A stretch of 43,948 bases of DNA from an uncultured Elusimicrobiales bacterium (GTDB taxonomy: Bacteria; Elusimicrobiota; Elusimicrobia; Elusimicrobiales; Elusimicrobiaceae). Of this stretch, positions 17,942-26,453 are shown in pieces. Each line of letters opens with the position of its first letter. Within the stretch, counting starts at the first letter, position 1. The position numbers were made by a program, and so were the translations under genes. Below the pieces are notes generated by a model. It had not been told where the DNA came from. It saw only the letters and a program-made list of their open reading frames with translations, and made no database searches. The stretch is taken from the NCBI GenBank assembly GCA_944324105.1, contig CALUVA010000002.1, positions 1-43,948 on the forward strand. Reading direction: 5' to 3'.

Positions 17942-18327
17942 AACTGCTGTCTTTTAGTACGTTCGGCGATGAGAACGGCCTGCTGTCCGTGATAGAAGGG
18001 GCGGAAAAACTCCCGTTTGAAATCAAACGTGTTTATTATATCTATAACACCAAAAAAGATTTCATCCGCGGGAAACATGCCCACCGGAAACTGCAGCAAA
18101 TCCTTTTTTGTCCCAAAGGTTCCTGCGATTTTATCCTGGACGACGGCCGTGAACGCCAAACCGTCCGCCTGGACAGGCCGGACAAAGGGCTGTATATTTG
18201 CGGCCCCGTATGGAGGGAGTTTACCAACTTCAGCCCGGACTGCGTCGTTATGGTGCTAGCTTCGGAAAAATACGACGAAACAGACTATATACGGGATTAT
18301 GAAGATTTTTTAAAGGAAAAGCGATAA
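17929..18327 (+). CDS. FdtA/QdtA-type dTDP-4-keto-6-deoxyglucose 3,4-ketoisomerase
   Basis: This 132-residue single cupin domain is of the WxcM/FdtA type, with the active-site sequence R-G-K-H-A-H-R-K and the strand F-C-P-K-G-S-C-D-F. Such enzymes move the keto group of dTDP-4-keto-6-deoxyglucose from C4 to C3, feeding a PLP aminotransferase that makes dTDP-Fuc3N or dTDP-Qui3N. A suitable aminotransferase lies at 22851-23939. FdtA and QdtA products differ in C4 configuration, which I cannot decide here. The start at ATG 17929 overlaps rfbB. The stop overlaps the next start (ATG at 18327). Confidence 0.85.
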   Translation: MQGIKLLSFSTFGDENGLLSVIEGAEKLPFEIKRVYYIYNTKKDFIRGKHAHRKLQQILFCPKGSCDFILDDGRERQTVRLDRPDKGLYICGPVWREFTNFSPDCVVMVLASEKYDETDYIRDYEDFLKEKR

Positions 18328-19625
18328 TGGCGAAACATCACTGGAATGTCCTTGTTTTTCCAGGCGGAATGGAAAACGGAATAGAGATATACAACAGCCT
18401 TAAACACTGTAAAGAGGTATCCTTGTTTTCTGCGTCCAGTGCCGTACCAAATCAGGCTTTTTTTCTGTACCAGGATAATCATATCGTCCGAGATGTACGA
18501 GAAAAAGGCTGGGTGGAAGACTTAAACCGGGTAGTAGACATCTGTCAGATAGATGTAATTTATCCGGCAAATTCCTTTGTTATAGACGCCCTGTTTGAAA
18601 AAAGACATGAAATCCATACGTCCATTTTATTACCTGATGAGCAGGTCTTGCGTATTACCCGCTCTAAAAAATTAACTCTTCAAACTTTGCGTGACACATT
18701 GCCTGTTCCTCGGGTATATGCTTCAGCAACCGAACCCGACAAATTCCCCCTCTTTGCAAAATTAGACAAAGGTTACGGTGCACAGGGTGCACGTATTCTG
18801 CAAAACAAGCAGGAAGCCGATGCCATTGATTTCTCAAAATTCGTCGTACAGGAATTCCTCCCTGGGAAAGAATACACTGTAGACTGCCTTTCTGATAACG
18901 ATGGCAATCTGTTGTTTGCCGCAGGCAGAGAACGTTCGCGCATTCGTATGGCCACCTCCATGCATGCAGAACCGCTGCTGCCCCAGACAGATGAATATTT
19001 CCGTCTATGCGCCCGTAAAATTTTAAAGAAAATAAAAATTTCCGGGGCTTGGTTTTTCCAAATGAAAGCAGATGCTGAAGGCAACCTGAAACTGCTGGAA
19101 ATTGACGTGCGAATTGCCGGCACTATGTGCTACCACCGTTGTTACGGGGTAAACTTCGCTTTATTGGGGCTGTATCTTTTCTTCGGCCTGCCCGTATCTG
19201 TCTGCCCCAACAAACCCAAGCTGGTTTTAGACAGAGCTCTTTGCAACCGTTATTTGTTGGATTATGAATATGAAAATGTTTATATTGACCTGGATGACAC
19301 AATCATCAGCAAGGGGCACATCAATACGGACATTATTAAATTTCTCTACCAGTGCGTAAATAAAAAGAAAAAAATTATTCTGCTTTCTAAACATTTAGGA
19401 GAAAACAAAACCGCCTATTTGAAAAAGTGGCGCATAGAATCCCTTTTTGACCAAGTTATCTGGTTAAAAGAAAAAGATAAAAAATACAAATATATCACAA
19501 AGAGCAAATCTATTTATATTGACGACAGCTTTTCACAAAGGCAGGAAGTGGCCGCACAACTAAATATTCCGACATTTGACGCCTCTATGACGGAATGTTT
19601 GTTTGACGAGAGGATTGTATGTTAA
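18327..19625 (+). CDS. ATP-grasp ligase fused to a HAD-like domain
   Basis: This 432-residue protein has two parts. Residues 1 to about 290 form a carbamoyl-phosphate-synthase-like ATP-grasp domain (F-A-K-L-D-K-G-Y-G-A-Q-G-A at 143-155, acidic metal site L-E-I-D-V-R near 258). Residues about 315-420 form a compact HAD domain with motif I D-L-D-D-T (321-325), motif II L-L-S-K near 352 and motif IV Y-I-D-D-S (397-401). The HAD aspartates are intact, so phosphohydrolase activity is possible. The substrate is unknown. Location suggests an amino acid, phosphate or other non-sugar decoration of the glycan. Codon use is more AT-rich from here on. It overlaps the next gene by 7 bases. Confidence 0.75.
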   Translation: MAKHHWNVLVFPGGMENGIEIYNSLKHCKEVSLFSASSAVPNQAFFLYQDNHIVRDVREKGWVEDLNRVVDICQIDVIYPANSFVIDALFEKRHEIHTSILLPDEQVLRITRSKKLTLQTLRDTLPVPRVYASATEPDKFPLFAKLDKGYGAQGARILQNKQEADAIDFSKFVVQEFLPGKEYTVDCLSDNDGNLLFAAGRERSRIRMATSMHAEPLLPQTDEYFRLCARKILKKIKISGAWFFQMKADAEGNLKLLEIDVRIAGTMCYHRCYGVNFALLGLYLFFGLPVSVCPNKPKLVLDRALCNRYLLDYEYENVYIDLDDTIISKGHINTDIIKFLYQCVNKKKKIILLSKHLGENKTAYLKKWRIESLFDQVIWLKEKDKKYKYITKSKSIYIDDSFSQRQEVAAQLNIPTFDASMTECLFDERIVC

Positions 19626-20560
19626 AAAATTATATATGGCATAAAAAAGGGCTAATTTACAAACCATATCATGAATATCAAGGTTGGACCGACCATGCCA
19701 TGGCGCCGGCTCCCATTATGTATGACGCCGATACTATCCGGGTATATGTGGGAGCCTGGGATGAAAATAAAATTTCCCGTATTGCTTACATAGATGTAGA
19801 CAGCAATAACCCAGCTCATGTCAAACAAATATCTCCGGGATTTGTATTGGACATTGGTCAGGATGGATGTTTTGACGACAACGGTGTGTTCCCCGCGCAT
19901 GTTTACAGGCATCCGGACGGACGTATTTTTTTATATTACACCGGCTTTCAAAAACTAGATAAAATTGCTTTTTCCAATTTTTCTGGTTTGGCCATCAGCC
20001 AGGATAACGGAAACTCTTTTCAACGTGTCAGCCAGGCCCCCGTTATGGACAGGCAGGATGAGGGACTGTATACGCGGGCCGGTACATCTGTCATTTACGA
20101 AGATCGTATTTTTAAATGCTGTTATTCCGTCGGTTCTGGTTGGTATCGTATCGCGGGCAAAGACCGTCCCGTCTACGAAGTAAACTATATTGAATCTGTT
20201 AACGGTATAGACTTCCCCAAGCGGGGAATTTCTGCCGTAAAAGCAGATTTATCCAAAGAACATGGACTCGGCCGCCCCCAAATTGTTAAGTTGTTGGGAA
20301 AAACCATGGTATTTTACACACGCCGGACACTGGATTTTAAATATTTTATGGGCTGCGCCGTACAAAACGGTACAAACTGGCAACGCCATGACGAATGGTT
20401 GGAAACCATTCCCCACGGACACCCCGGAGAATTTGACGAACAAATGGTATACTTTCCTGCAGTTATTGATACCGGTAAAAAAATATTTCTTTTTTATGTA
20501 GGAAATGGATACGGAAGGGATGGATTCGGCTATGCGGAGCTGATATATGCCGCCGGTTAA
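19619..20560 (+). CDS. Five-bladed propeller protein, GH43/GH130-like
   Basis: This 313-residue protein lacks a signal peptide. Repeated blade motifs are visible: M-A-P-A-P-I-M-Y, G-V-F-P-A-H-V-Y then F-L-Y-Y-T-G-F, A-G-T-S-V-I-Y, L-G-R-P-Q-I-V and F-L-F-Y-V-G-N-G-Y-G-R-D-G-F-G-Y-A. These are typical of GH32/43/62/68/130-type beta-propellers often annotated as glycosidase-like in O-antigen loci. A cytosolic propeller of this sort may be a glycoside phosphorylase, a sugar-modifying enzyme or a non-catalytic protein. I cannot choose between them. Its tight overlap with the ATP-grasp/HAD gene suggests a joint function. Confidence 0.65.
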   Translation: MLKNYIWHKKGLIYKPYHEYQGWTDHAMAPAPIMYDADTIRVYVGAWDENKISRIAYIDVDSNNPAHVKQISPGFVLDIGQDGCFDDNGVFPAHVYRHPDGRIFLYYTGFQKLDKIAFSNFSGLAISQDNGNSFQRVSQAPVMDRQDEGLYTRAGTSVIYEDRIFKCCYSVGSGWYRIAGKDRPVYEVNYIESVNGIDFPKRGISAVKADLSKEHGLGRPQIVKLLGKTMVFYTRRTLDFKYFMGCAVQNGTNWQRHDEWLETIPHGHPGEFDEQMVYFPAVIDTGKKIFLFYVGNGYGRDGFGYAELIYAAG

Positions 20561-21707
20561 AAACATTATTTTTCTGTTGCACAGTTACGGGATAGGCGGA
20601 GAAGTGCTTACTTGCCTGCGGATGGCCTGCTGGCTGATGAACGACGGCCGGTACAAAGTATATATAGCAGACAGACAAGAAAGTCCCTTGTGGTATTATC
20701 TGGACAAACACTTTGCTGATCCGCAAAAAAGATCTATTTGTCAGCTTGCATATAACACACAAAAACTAATCCAAGGGAGAGAAAAGTTTCCGACAGACGC
20801 CGTCATTGTAACAAACGGAACGTTTTTATTGTTGAATTCATTGCTGGCTTCATTAAAAACACAAAAATTTGTGTTTTATTTCATGGAGCCTCACACTTAT
20901 GACGATATATTGGAAAAACTTTCCTTTTGGCAAAAATTAAAGTACCGCTGGATAATATACCAAAGGTTGTATAAAGCAGACGTTGCAGACGCCCTGCTGT
21001 TTCAAGACTGGCCAAACTACGTTAATTTAAGAAAATATTATCCATTTTTGAAAAAGAATTATCTGCCAATTGCCATTGAAACTCCTGTACCACATAAAGA
21101 AAAAACCTTTCATCCTGAGTATTTGCATATATGTTACATAGGTAGAAATGTTTCCAGTAAAAACAATGCTTTGCTGTTTATTTCTTCAGCTCTCAGTGAT
21201 TATGCCCGTAGCCGAAAAATCAATATTACTCTGTCGGTTATATCCGATATCGGTGCTCACGACGAACTGCATCAACAACTATACAAAAATTACCCTTTTA
21301 TTGATATCCGTTTTCCAGGCACTTTATATGGCACCCGGCTTAATCGATTTTTGGCAGAACAGGCCGACGTCGTTATCTCAATGGGAGTATCTTGTCTGGA
21401 AGGGGCGAAACTGGGTATTCCAGCCTTATCTGTACCAGCATCATCACAAGCGTTGCCACCAGATACAAAAGTGGGCTTCCTGCCGGATTTTAAGGACTTT
21501 TCTCTGGGAGGATTCTTTGGGGAAAACAACGGTTTGACCATCTCTTATTCCCTGGCCGAAGCTCTAGACCGTATTAGAATAGACTATGATAGACTTACCG
21601 ATAAACAAAACCGCTATATTGTACAGAATTTTAACATAAACAATACGATGGCTCGATTTCTACAAACTGTAAAACAAACTTCTTTCCGCTTTTCGGATAT
21701 TGGATAA
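20547..21707 (+). CDS. GT-B-fold glycosyltransferase (GT4-like)
   Basis: This 386-residue protein begins N-I-I-F-L-L-H-S-Y-G-I-G-G-E, a typical GT4 acceptor-domain start with a glycine-rich loop. The C-terminal half contains I-C-Y-I-G-R-N and a V-S-C-L-E-G-A-K-L-G-I-P-A-L-S segment, which matches the E-x-x-x-x-G-x-P motif of the donor site. It probably uses a nucleotide sugar in cytosolic glycan assembly. It overlaps the upstream propeller gene by 14 bases. Donor and acceptor are unknown. Confidence 0.75.
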   Translation: MPPVKNIIFLLHSYGIGGEVLTCLRMACWLMNDGRYKVYIADRQESPLWYYLDKHFADPQKRSICQLAYNTQKLIQGREKFPTDAVIVTNGTFLLLNSLLASLKTQKFVFYFMEPHTYDDILEKLSFWQKLKYRWIIYQRLYKADVADALLFQDWPNYVNLRKYYPFLKKNYLPIAIETPVPHKEKTFHPEYLHICYIGRNVSSKNNALLFISSALSDYARSRKINITLSVISDIGAHDELHQQLYKNYPFIDIRFPGTLYGTRLNRFLAEQADVVISMGVSCLEGAKLGIPALSVPASSQALPPDTKVGFLPDFKDFSLGGFFGENNGLTISYSLAEALDRIRIDYDRLTDKQNRYIVQNFNINNTMARFLQTVKQTSFRFSDIG

Positions 21708-21713
21708 CGATTT

Positions 21714-22670
21714 ATGAAAATCACACAAATTTCTGCCCACGAATACGATGTAATACAAAAAAACCTTTGCTCGGTATTTGATAGCAGTCCATTTTGCGAG
21801 CTGAACAAACACAAAGCCGATGAAGTGGCCTATTTGCTGTTTAATGACGGGAAAAACCGTTTTGTTGCTGTAGTAGGTATTCGGGAAAGAGTGCTGAAAA
21901 TTCCTTTTTCTGCCTCATTTTCCATGTTAAACGAAGCCTCTAAACACAATAAAATCATTTGTTATCATGAGGCCGTAAAAGAATTAGATCAGTGGGCAAC
22001 GGAAAAAGGCTGTGACAAAATTGTTTTTTCCCTTCCCCCTCACTTTTATAATCCCTCCGCCCTGTCTATGTTTTATAATGCTCTGTTCGTTAACGGATAC
22101 AAGACGGAAGATATTGAAGTAAATTTTGAATATTATCTAAAAGACTTTTCGGGCTCTTACGAAATGAGTATAGATCCGAAAGCCCGCCAGAAACTACGTG
22201 CAGCCATTAAAAATGGCCTGTCCTTTGAAAAAACCGATGATTTGCATACCGTTTATGAAATCATCCGTAAAAACAGGCAGTACCGTGGGTTCCCTCTTTG
22301 GATGAGCCAGAAAGAAATAGAAAATACCCATTCTGTAGTGAATATGGACTTTTTTTTGGTGCGGAATTTCCATCAAACCCCTGTTGCTTCGGCTCTGGTA
22401 TACCATATCAATGACACGGTTCTGCGCGTAATTTACTGGGGCAATACTCCCGAAAGTGAAAATCTGCGCCCCATGAATTTTTTGGCTTACCATGTATTTA
22501 AATTTTACAGCGACAGCCAATTTCAAGTCATTGATATTGGCCATTCTACAGACAAAAGTATACCCAACTTTGGCCTGTGTGACTTTAAACAGGCCATAGG
22601 CTGTGCCTGTTCTCCAAAATTTATTATGGTTAAAGATCTGCTTTCAGCAAAATCGAGGACGGACGTATGA
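21714..22670 (+). CDS. FemAB/GNAT-like acyltransferase
   Basis: This 318-residue protein shows a late K-A-R-Q-K-L-R-A-A-I-K-N-G segment followed by V-A-S-A-L-V-Y-H-I-N and an N-F-L-A-Y-H-V-F-K-F stretch. This resembles the second acyltransferase domain of FemAB/Fmh-like or BioF2-like GNAT proteins found in glycan loci. These transfer acetyl or aminoacyl groups onto amino sugars. The FdtA/FdtB route makes such an amino sugar, so N-acylation of it is a reasonable hypothesis. The family match is by eye and moderate. Confidence 0.55.
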   Translation: MKITQISAHEYDVIQKNLCSVFDSSPFCELNKHKADEVAYLLFNDGKNRFVAVVGIRERVLKIPFSASFSMLNEASKHNKIICYHEAVKELDQWATEKGCDKIVFSLPPHFYNPSALSMFYNALFVNGYKTEDIEVNFEYYLKDFSGSYEMSIDPKARQKLRAAIKNGLSFEKTDDLHTVYEIIRKNRQYRGFPLWMSQKEIENTHSVVNMDFFLVRNFHQTPVASALVYHINDTVLRVIYWGNTPESENLRPMNFLAYHVFKFYSDSQFQVIDIGHSTDKSIPNFGLCDFKQAIGCACSPKFIMVKDLLSAKSRTDV

Positions 22671-22830
22671 ATTTAAAAATACAAACTTTCAAAACGATCT
22701 TTTATGCCGTTCCTCTATCTATCTGCCACCGGGAGACAGACTGTTGATTCACGGGGAAACACCCTGGAGTTTTTATTTACCCTGCTCTGACTTAGAATGG
22801 ACAAGGCGCCTAAATCAGGTAAATTACTAA
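22668..22830 (+). other. Unassigned short frames between two glycan genes, possible gene remnant
   Basis: An ATG at 22668 overlaps the previous stop but opens only a 26-codon frame (to TGA at 22746-22748). In another frame, a protein-like stretch S-S-I-Y-L-P-P-G-D-R-L-L-I-H-G-E-T-P-W-S then F-Y-L-P runs on to a stop at 22828-22830 without a start of its own. A single frameshift joining the two would give a protein of about 54 residues. I do not recognise it. It may be a decayed small gene or chance. Confidence 0.25.
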
Positions 22831-22850
22831 ATAAAATAACGGAGTCATGC

Positions 22851-23939
22851 ATGATTAAATTTTTGGATTTGCATAAAATAAACGAACGCTTCCGCACGCA
22901 ACTGGATGCGAGGTTTAAAGAAGTGCTGGACAGCGGGTGGTATATTCGCGGTAGGCAGGACGAGCTGTTTGAAAAGCATTTTGCCACTTACACAGGGGCC
23001 CAACATTGCATAGGAGTAGCCAATGGTCTGGATGCACTGAATATAATCATCAAAGCTTACGGCTTTGGACCGGGTGATGAAATTATTGTGCCGGCCAATA
23101 CCTATATTGCCACCATTTTGGCCGTCAGTGCCAACGGCTGTACACCCGTGCTGGTGGAGCCGGATATACGCACGTACAACATCCATCCGGATCTAATAGA
23201 GGCCAAAATTACCCCCCGCACCAAAGCCATTATGGTAGTGCATTTATACGGCCAGGCAGTACAAATGCAAAAAATCTGGGAGTTAGCCCAAAAATATCAT
23301 TTGAAAATCATTGAAGATGCAGCGCAGGCCCACGGGGCGGAGTATCAGGGCCGCAAAACCGGCAACCTGGGTGATGCGGCGGGATTTAGTTTTTATCCCG
23401 GCAAAAATTTGGGCTGCCTGGGCGACGGCGGCTGCGTAACCACCAACGACGCGGCGCTGGCCGCCAAAGTGCGCGCGCTGGCCAATTACGGCAGCGACCG
23501 CAAATACCACCATATTTACAAAGGCATCAACTCCCGCCTGGATGAATTACAGGCCGCCTTTTTGGACGTTAAACTGCCGTATTTGGATGCAGACAATGCC
23601 CGCCGGCGCGAAATAGCCGCTTTTTACCGCAGCCACATCTGCAATCCGCGCATTACCCTGCCGCAAACCTATGATGAAAAGTCCCATGTATGGCATGTGT
23701 TTGCCGTGCGCGTGCAGAACAGGGCCGCTTTTCAAAAATACCTGGAGGACAACGGCATCCAAACCGTCATCCATTACCCCACCCCTCCTCACAAACAGGA
23801 AGCTTACCGGGAATGGGCCGCGCACTCATTTCCCGTGTCGGAAACCATACACCGGGAAATCATTTCCATTCCTATTTCTCCCGTCCTGACCGATGAAGAA
23901 GTTCGGGAAACAGTGCACCTGCTGAATGCATGGAAATAA
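22851..23939 (+). CDS. DegT/DnrJ/EryC1 aminotransferase, FdtB/QdtB-type
   Basis: This 362-residue PLP enzyme has the internal-aldimine lysine in [10 protein letters not shown], preceded by [11 protein letters not shown], the classic sugar aminotransferase signature. Its start [11 protein letters not shown] resembles FdtB/QdtB, which aminate C3 of the dTDP-3-keto sugar made by FdtA/QdtA (17929-18327). I start at ATG 22851, next to a GGAG site. The upstream in-frame ATG at 22797 has no site. GC content rises again relative to the genes on both sides, so it and the rhamnose genes look like an older core. Confidence 0.9.
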   Translation: MIKFLDLHKINERFRTQLDARFKEVLDSGWYIRGRQDELFEKHFATYTGAQHCIGVANGLDALNIIIKAYGFGPGDEIIVPANTYIATILAVSANGCTPVLVEPDIRTYNIHPDLIEAKITPRTKAIMVVHLYGQAVQMQKIWELAQKYHLKIIEDAAQAHGAEYQGRKTGNLGDAAGFSFYPGKNLGCLGDGGCVTTNDAALAAKVRALANYGSDRKYHHIYKGINSRLDELQAAFLDVKLPYLDADNARRREIAAFYRSHICNPRITLPQTYDEKSHVWHVFAVRVQNRAAFQKYLEDNGIQTVIHYPTPPHKQEAYREWAAHSFPVSETIHREIISIPISPVLTDEEVRETVHLLNAWK

Positions 23940-23970
23940 ACAAAACGCTAAATAACAAGGAGTCGAATCC

Positions 23971-24771
23971 ATGTCTAAAAAATTATATACGGGTCTTAAA
24001 TTTAAAAAGAAAAAACGCTATGATCTGATTTTCAGCATTGGAGAAGCTTGTTCCTGTTCCCAATCGCTACGCAAGGCAAAAATGCAACGCGCCAGTTATC
24101 CGCTGGATTGGGTATTTGGATCTGATTTTCTGGGAAGAATACATCTTCTGGTATCCGGTTTTGACCGTTACATTGAAAAAGCCGACCTGGAAGATACCCA
24201 CAGCAACAACGGGGACCAGGCCAATCTGTGCCATGTATACCACAACGCCCACAATGACATGGGCTTTAACCATGATTTTTTAGAAGGGGTTCCTTTTGAT
24301 GAAGCATACTCGGCTGTACGTCAGAAATATGACCGCAGAATTGCACGGTTGTATGCTAACATAGACGCAGCGCCGCGTGTATTGGTTGTTTTTATTGAAA
24401 AACCTGATACTCTGTCCAATGCCTCCAATGAAGACATATTGAACGGCTTTAAACAACTCAAAGAAAAATATCCGGTTAAGACAATTGACTTGCTGTATTT
24501 TTCGCTGGACCAAAATATGGTTCCGGGTTGCTTCTCTCAAAAACAACTAAGTGAAAACGTATTGAAAATTACAGGCAATTACAAACATCAGGATCCCAAA
24601 GCTCTTCCGCACGCCATAGAAATTAATACACTGGCCCAAATTCTAAAGGCCTATTGTGTCTTTCACAGGCCTTTCCCTGTTTTTCTAAAAGAACAAAGCC
24701 GTAACATAGCTATACGTCTGATTCCTTTCAAAAAATTACGCGACAGAATGAGAGATAAATACCATGTTTAG
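23971..24771 (+). CDS. DUF1796 putative papain-like cysteine peptidase, first copy
   Basis: This 266-residue protein has F-S-I-G-E-A-C-S-C-S-Q-S-L-R near the N-terminus, followed by Y-P-L-D-W-V-F-G. This matches the start of DUF1796 proteins, in which a cysteine follows S-L-G-x-x-C and a fixed P-F-D-W-like motif follows. A histidine-rich segment (C-H-V-Y-H-N-A-H-N-D) follows at about 90-99. The family is annotated as papain-like by fold prediction. Its substrate is unknown to me. Genes of this family are common inside O-antigen and capsule loci. It overlaps the next, related gene by 8 bases. AAGGAG precedes the start. Confidence 0.7.
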   Translation: MSKKLYTGLKFKKKKRYDLIFSIGEACSCSQSLRKAKMQRASYPLDWVFGSDFLGRIHLLVSGFDRYIEKADLEDTHSNNGDQANLCHVYHNAHNDMGFNHDFLEGVPFDEAYSAVRQKYDRRIARLYANIDAAPRVLVVFIEKPDTLSNASNEDILNGFKQLKEKYPVKTIDLLYFSLDQNMVPGCFSQKQLSENVLKITGNYKHQDPKALPHAIEINTLAQILKAYCVFHRPFPVFLKEQSRNIAIRLIPFKKLRDRMRDKYHV

Positions 24772-25483
24772 GCACTGGTCAGCTTTCTTTAGAAAGGATA
24801 TAAAATATTACGGGCATGTTATATCGCTTGGATATAACTGCGAGGTTTCGTTTCAGTTTTTTCTTAAGTACCATTTTGTAGAAAGCAGTCTGTTTGCCTG
24901 GGCTAATGTAGGTTCAGCTGAGAATCTGGTACGAACGCTGGAACATTTGCAATCCATCGGCACAGGCCGTCTGGAAAACGAAATGAGCCTTTGGAAAGAC
25001 TTCAATACGGGTATTTATTTCCATGGCAAAGCCCCTATGGACTGGTGGAAAAACCATACCATCACGCCGCAGCAGGAGGAAGAGGACAAACAGGAGCTTC
25101 TGGATAGGCTCTCCTACCTAAAAGAAAAATTTATCCGCACCGCCACGGATGGAAAACGGAACCTGTATATTTTTCAATATCCGCCTGATGAAACGAATGC
25201 CCAAATTGCAGCGTCAATGATACTTCGCTTAAATGACACCCTCGGCCGGCTGGTTACTAATAGGTTTGATTTGCTTATTATCACACAGGAGAGTTTTTGT
25301 CCCGGCTTGGAAAATCTTTTGTCCAATGAGAATATTTTTATTCGCCGCGTGCGGTTTTTTGCTCCCCCTTCCGATGTAACAGGCAAACATAATGACCATA
25401 AACACTATAGGCGGATTTTTAGCGAGTTCCGTCCAGACTTTAAGCTGAAAAAATCAAAAAAATTTAAATTTGAGGTCCGCTAA
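24764..25483 (+). CDS. DUF1796 putative papain-like cysteine peptidase, second copy
   Basis: This 239-residue protein begins with V-I-S-L-G-Y-N-C-E-V-S-F-Q-F, the DUF1796 signature with a candidate nucleophilic cysteine, followed by S-S-L-F-A-W-A-N-V. A histidine in I-Y-F-H-G-K-A could serve as partner. It is adjacent to and overlaps the first copy, but the two are divergent, so they are probably old paralogues working on different substrates or as a pair. No signal peptide or membrane segment is seen. Confidence 0.7.
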   Translation: MFRHWSAFFRKDIKYYGHVISLGYNCEVSFQFFLKYHFVESSLFAWANVGSAENLVRTLEHLQSIGTGRLENEMSLWKDFNTGIYFHGKAPMDWWKNHTITPQQEEEDKQELLDRLSYLKEKFIRTATDGKRNLYIFQYPPDETNAQIAASMILRLNDTLGRLVTNRFDLLIITQESFCPGLENLLSNENIFIRRVRFFAPPSDVTGKHNDHKHYRRIFSEFRPDFKLKKSKKFKFEVR

Positions 25484-25484
25484 T

Positions 25485-26444
25485 ATGGAAAGTACAGCTC
25501 CCTTGGTATCCGTCATAATGCCAGCCTACAATCACGCCCGCTATATACGTCAGACTGTGGCATCTATTATGGCACAGACATATCCGCATATAGAGTTTTT
25601 AGTTATAGATGATGGATCTTCCGATAATACCCTGGAAGAATTAAAACGTTTAAAATCCTCATGTGAAAAACGCTTTGTTCGCAGCATCATACAAACCCAG
25701 CCCAACAGCGGAACCTGTTTGACCCTGAACAAGTTGCTTGACATGGCACGCGGAGAATATATCTATTCCTTAGCTTCTGACGATCTGCTTAAACCCCAGG
25801 CTATTGCGGTACTGCTGGATTTTTTACATACCCACAGAGAATATGTAATGGCCGTCGGAGACAATGAGATTATTGACTCCGATTCCCGCCGTATTGGCTG
25901 GGACGCACAGCGCCGCGGCGTTCCACTGGAACAGGCCACATATAAGACATTAGCCGCCTTTACCATGTACAAAGACAAAGACTTTCTGACGAGCCATTTT
26001 GGCACATACGCTTCTTTAGTGCCGGGTAACTACATACCTAATGGATATTTAGTCAGGACCGCAGCACTGAGAGATACGGGCGGATATGTAAAAGAAGCTC
26101 CGCTGGAAGATTGGTATATGATGTTGCAGTTGGCCAAACGCGGAAAATTCAAATTAATAAACGAAGTATTATATTCATACCGCTGGCATGAAAAAAACAC
26201 CTCCCAGGATATTGCCCATATGCAAAAAATGACATGGAAAACGTTGGCCTATGAACAAAAACTGCTCCAGCAGCCGGAATACATACAGTATCGGGTTTTT
26301 TGGGAGGAAATCTGGTATCGGCATAAAATGAAAATAAATCTGGGGAAATTTTTAAAGTTTTATAACCGCCAATCTAACTGTAAAAAACAGTATATCCTGG
26401 AAATTTTCGGCAAGCCCTTTATCCTGCTGGAACACAAACTTTAA
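25485..26444 (+). CDS. Family 2 glycosyltransferase
   Basis: This 319-residue GT-A enzyme has P-L-V-S-V-I-M-P-A-Y-N-H, V-I-D-D-G-S-S-D-N-T and the metal site S-A-S-D-D (instead of the common DxD). The start is ATG 25485, one base after the upstream stop, with GAGG upstream. It adds a sugar to a glycan intermediate on the cytosolic side. Donor and linkage cannot be inferred. Codon use is AT-rich like its neighbours in this block. Confidence 0.88.
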   Translation: MESTAPLVSVIMPAYNHARYIRQTVASIMAQTYPHIEFLVIDDGSSDNTLEELKRLKSSCEKRFVRSIIQTQPNSGTCLTLNKLLDMARGEYIYSLASDDLLKPQAIAVLLDFLHTHREYVMAVGDNEIIDSDSRRIGWDAQRRGVPLEQATYKTLAAFTMYKDKDFLTSHFGTYASLVPGNYIPNGYLVRTAALRDTGGYVKEAPLEDWYMMLQLAKRGKFKLINEVLYSYRWHEKNTSQDIAHMQKMTWKTLAYEQKLLQQPEYIQYRVFWEEIWYRHKMKINLGKFLKFYNRQSNCKKQYILEIFGKPFILLEHKL

Positions 26445-26453
26445 ATATATATA

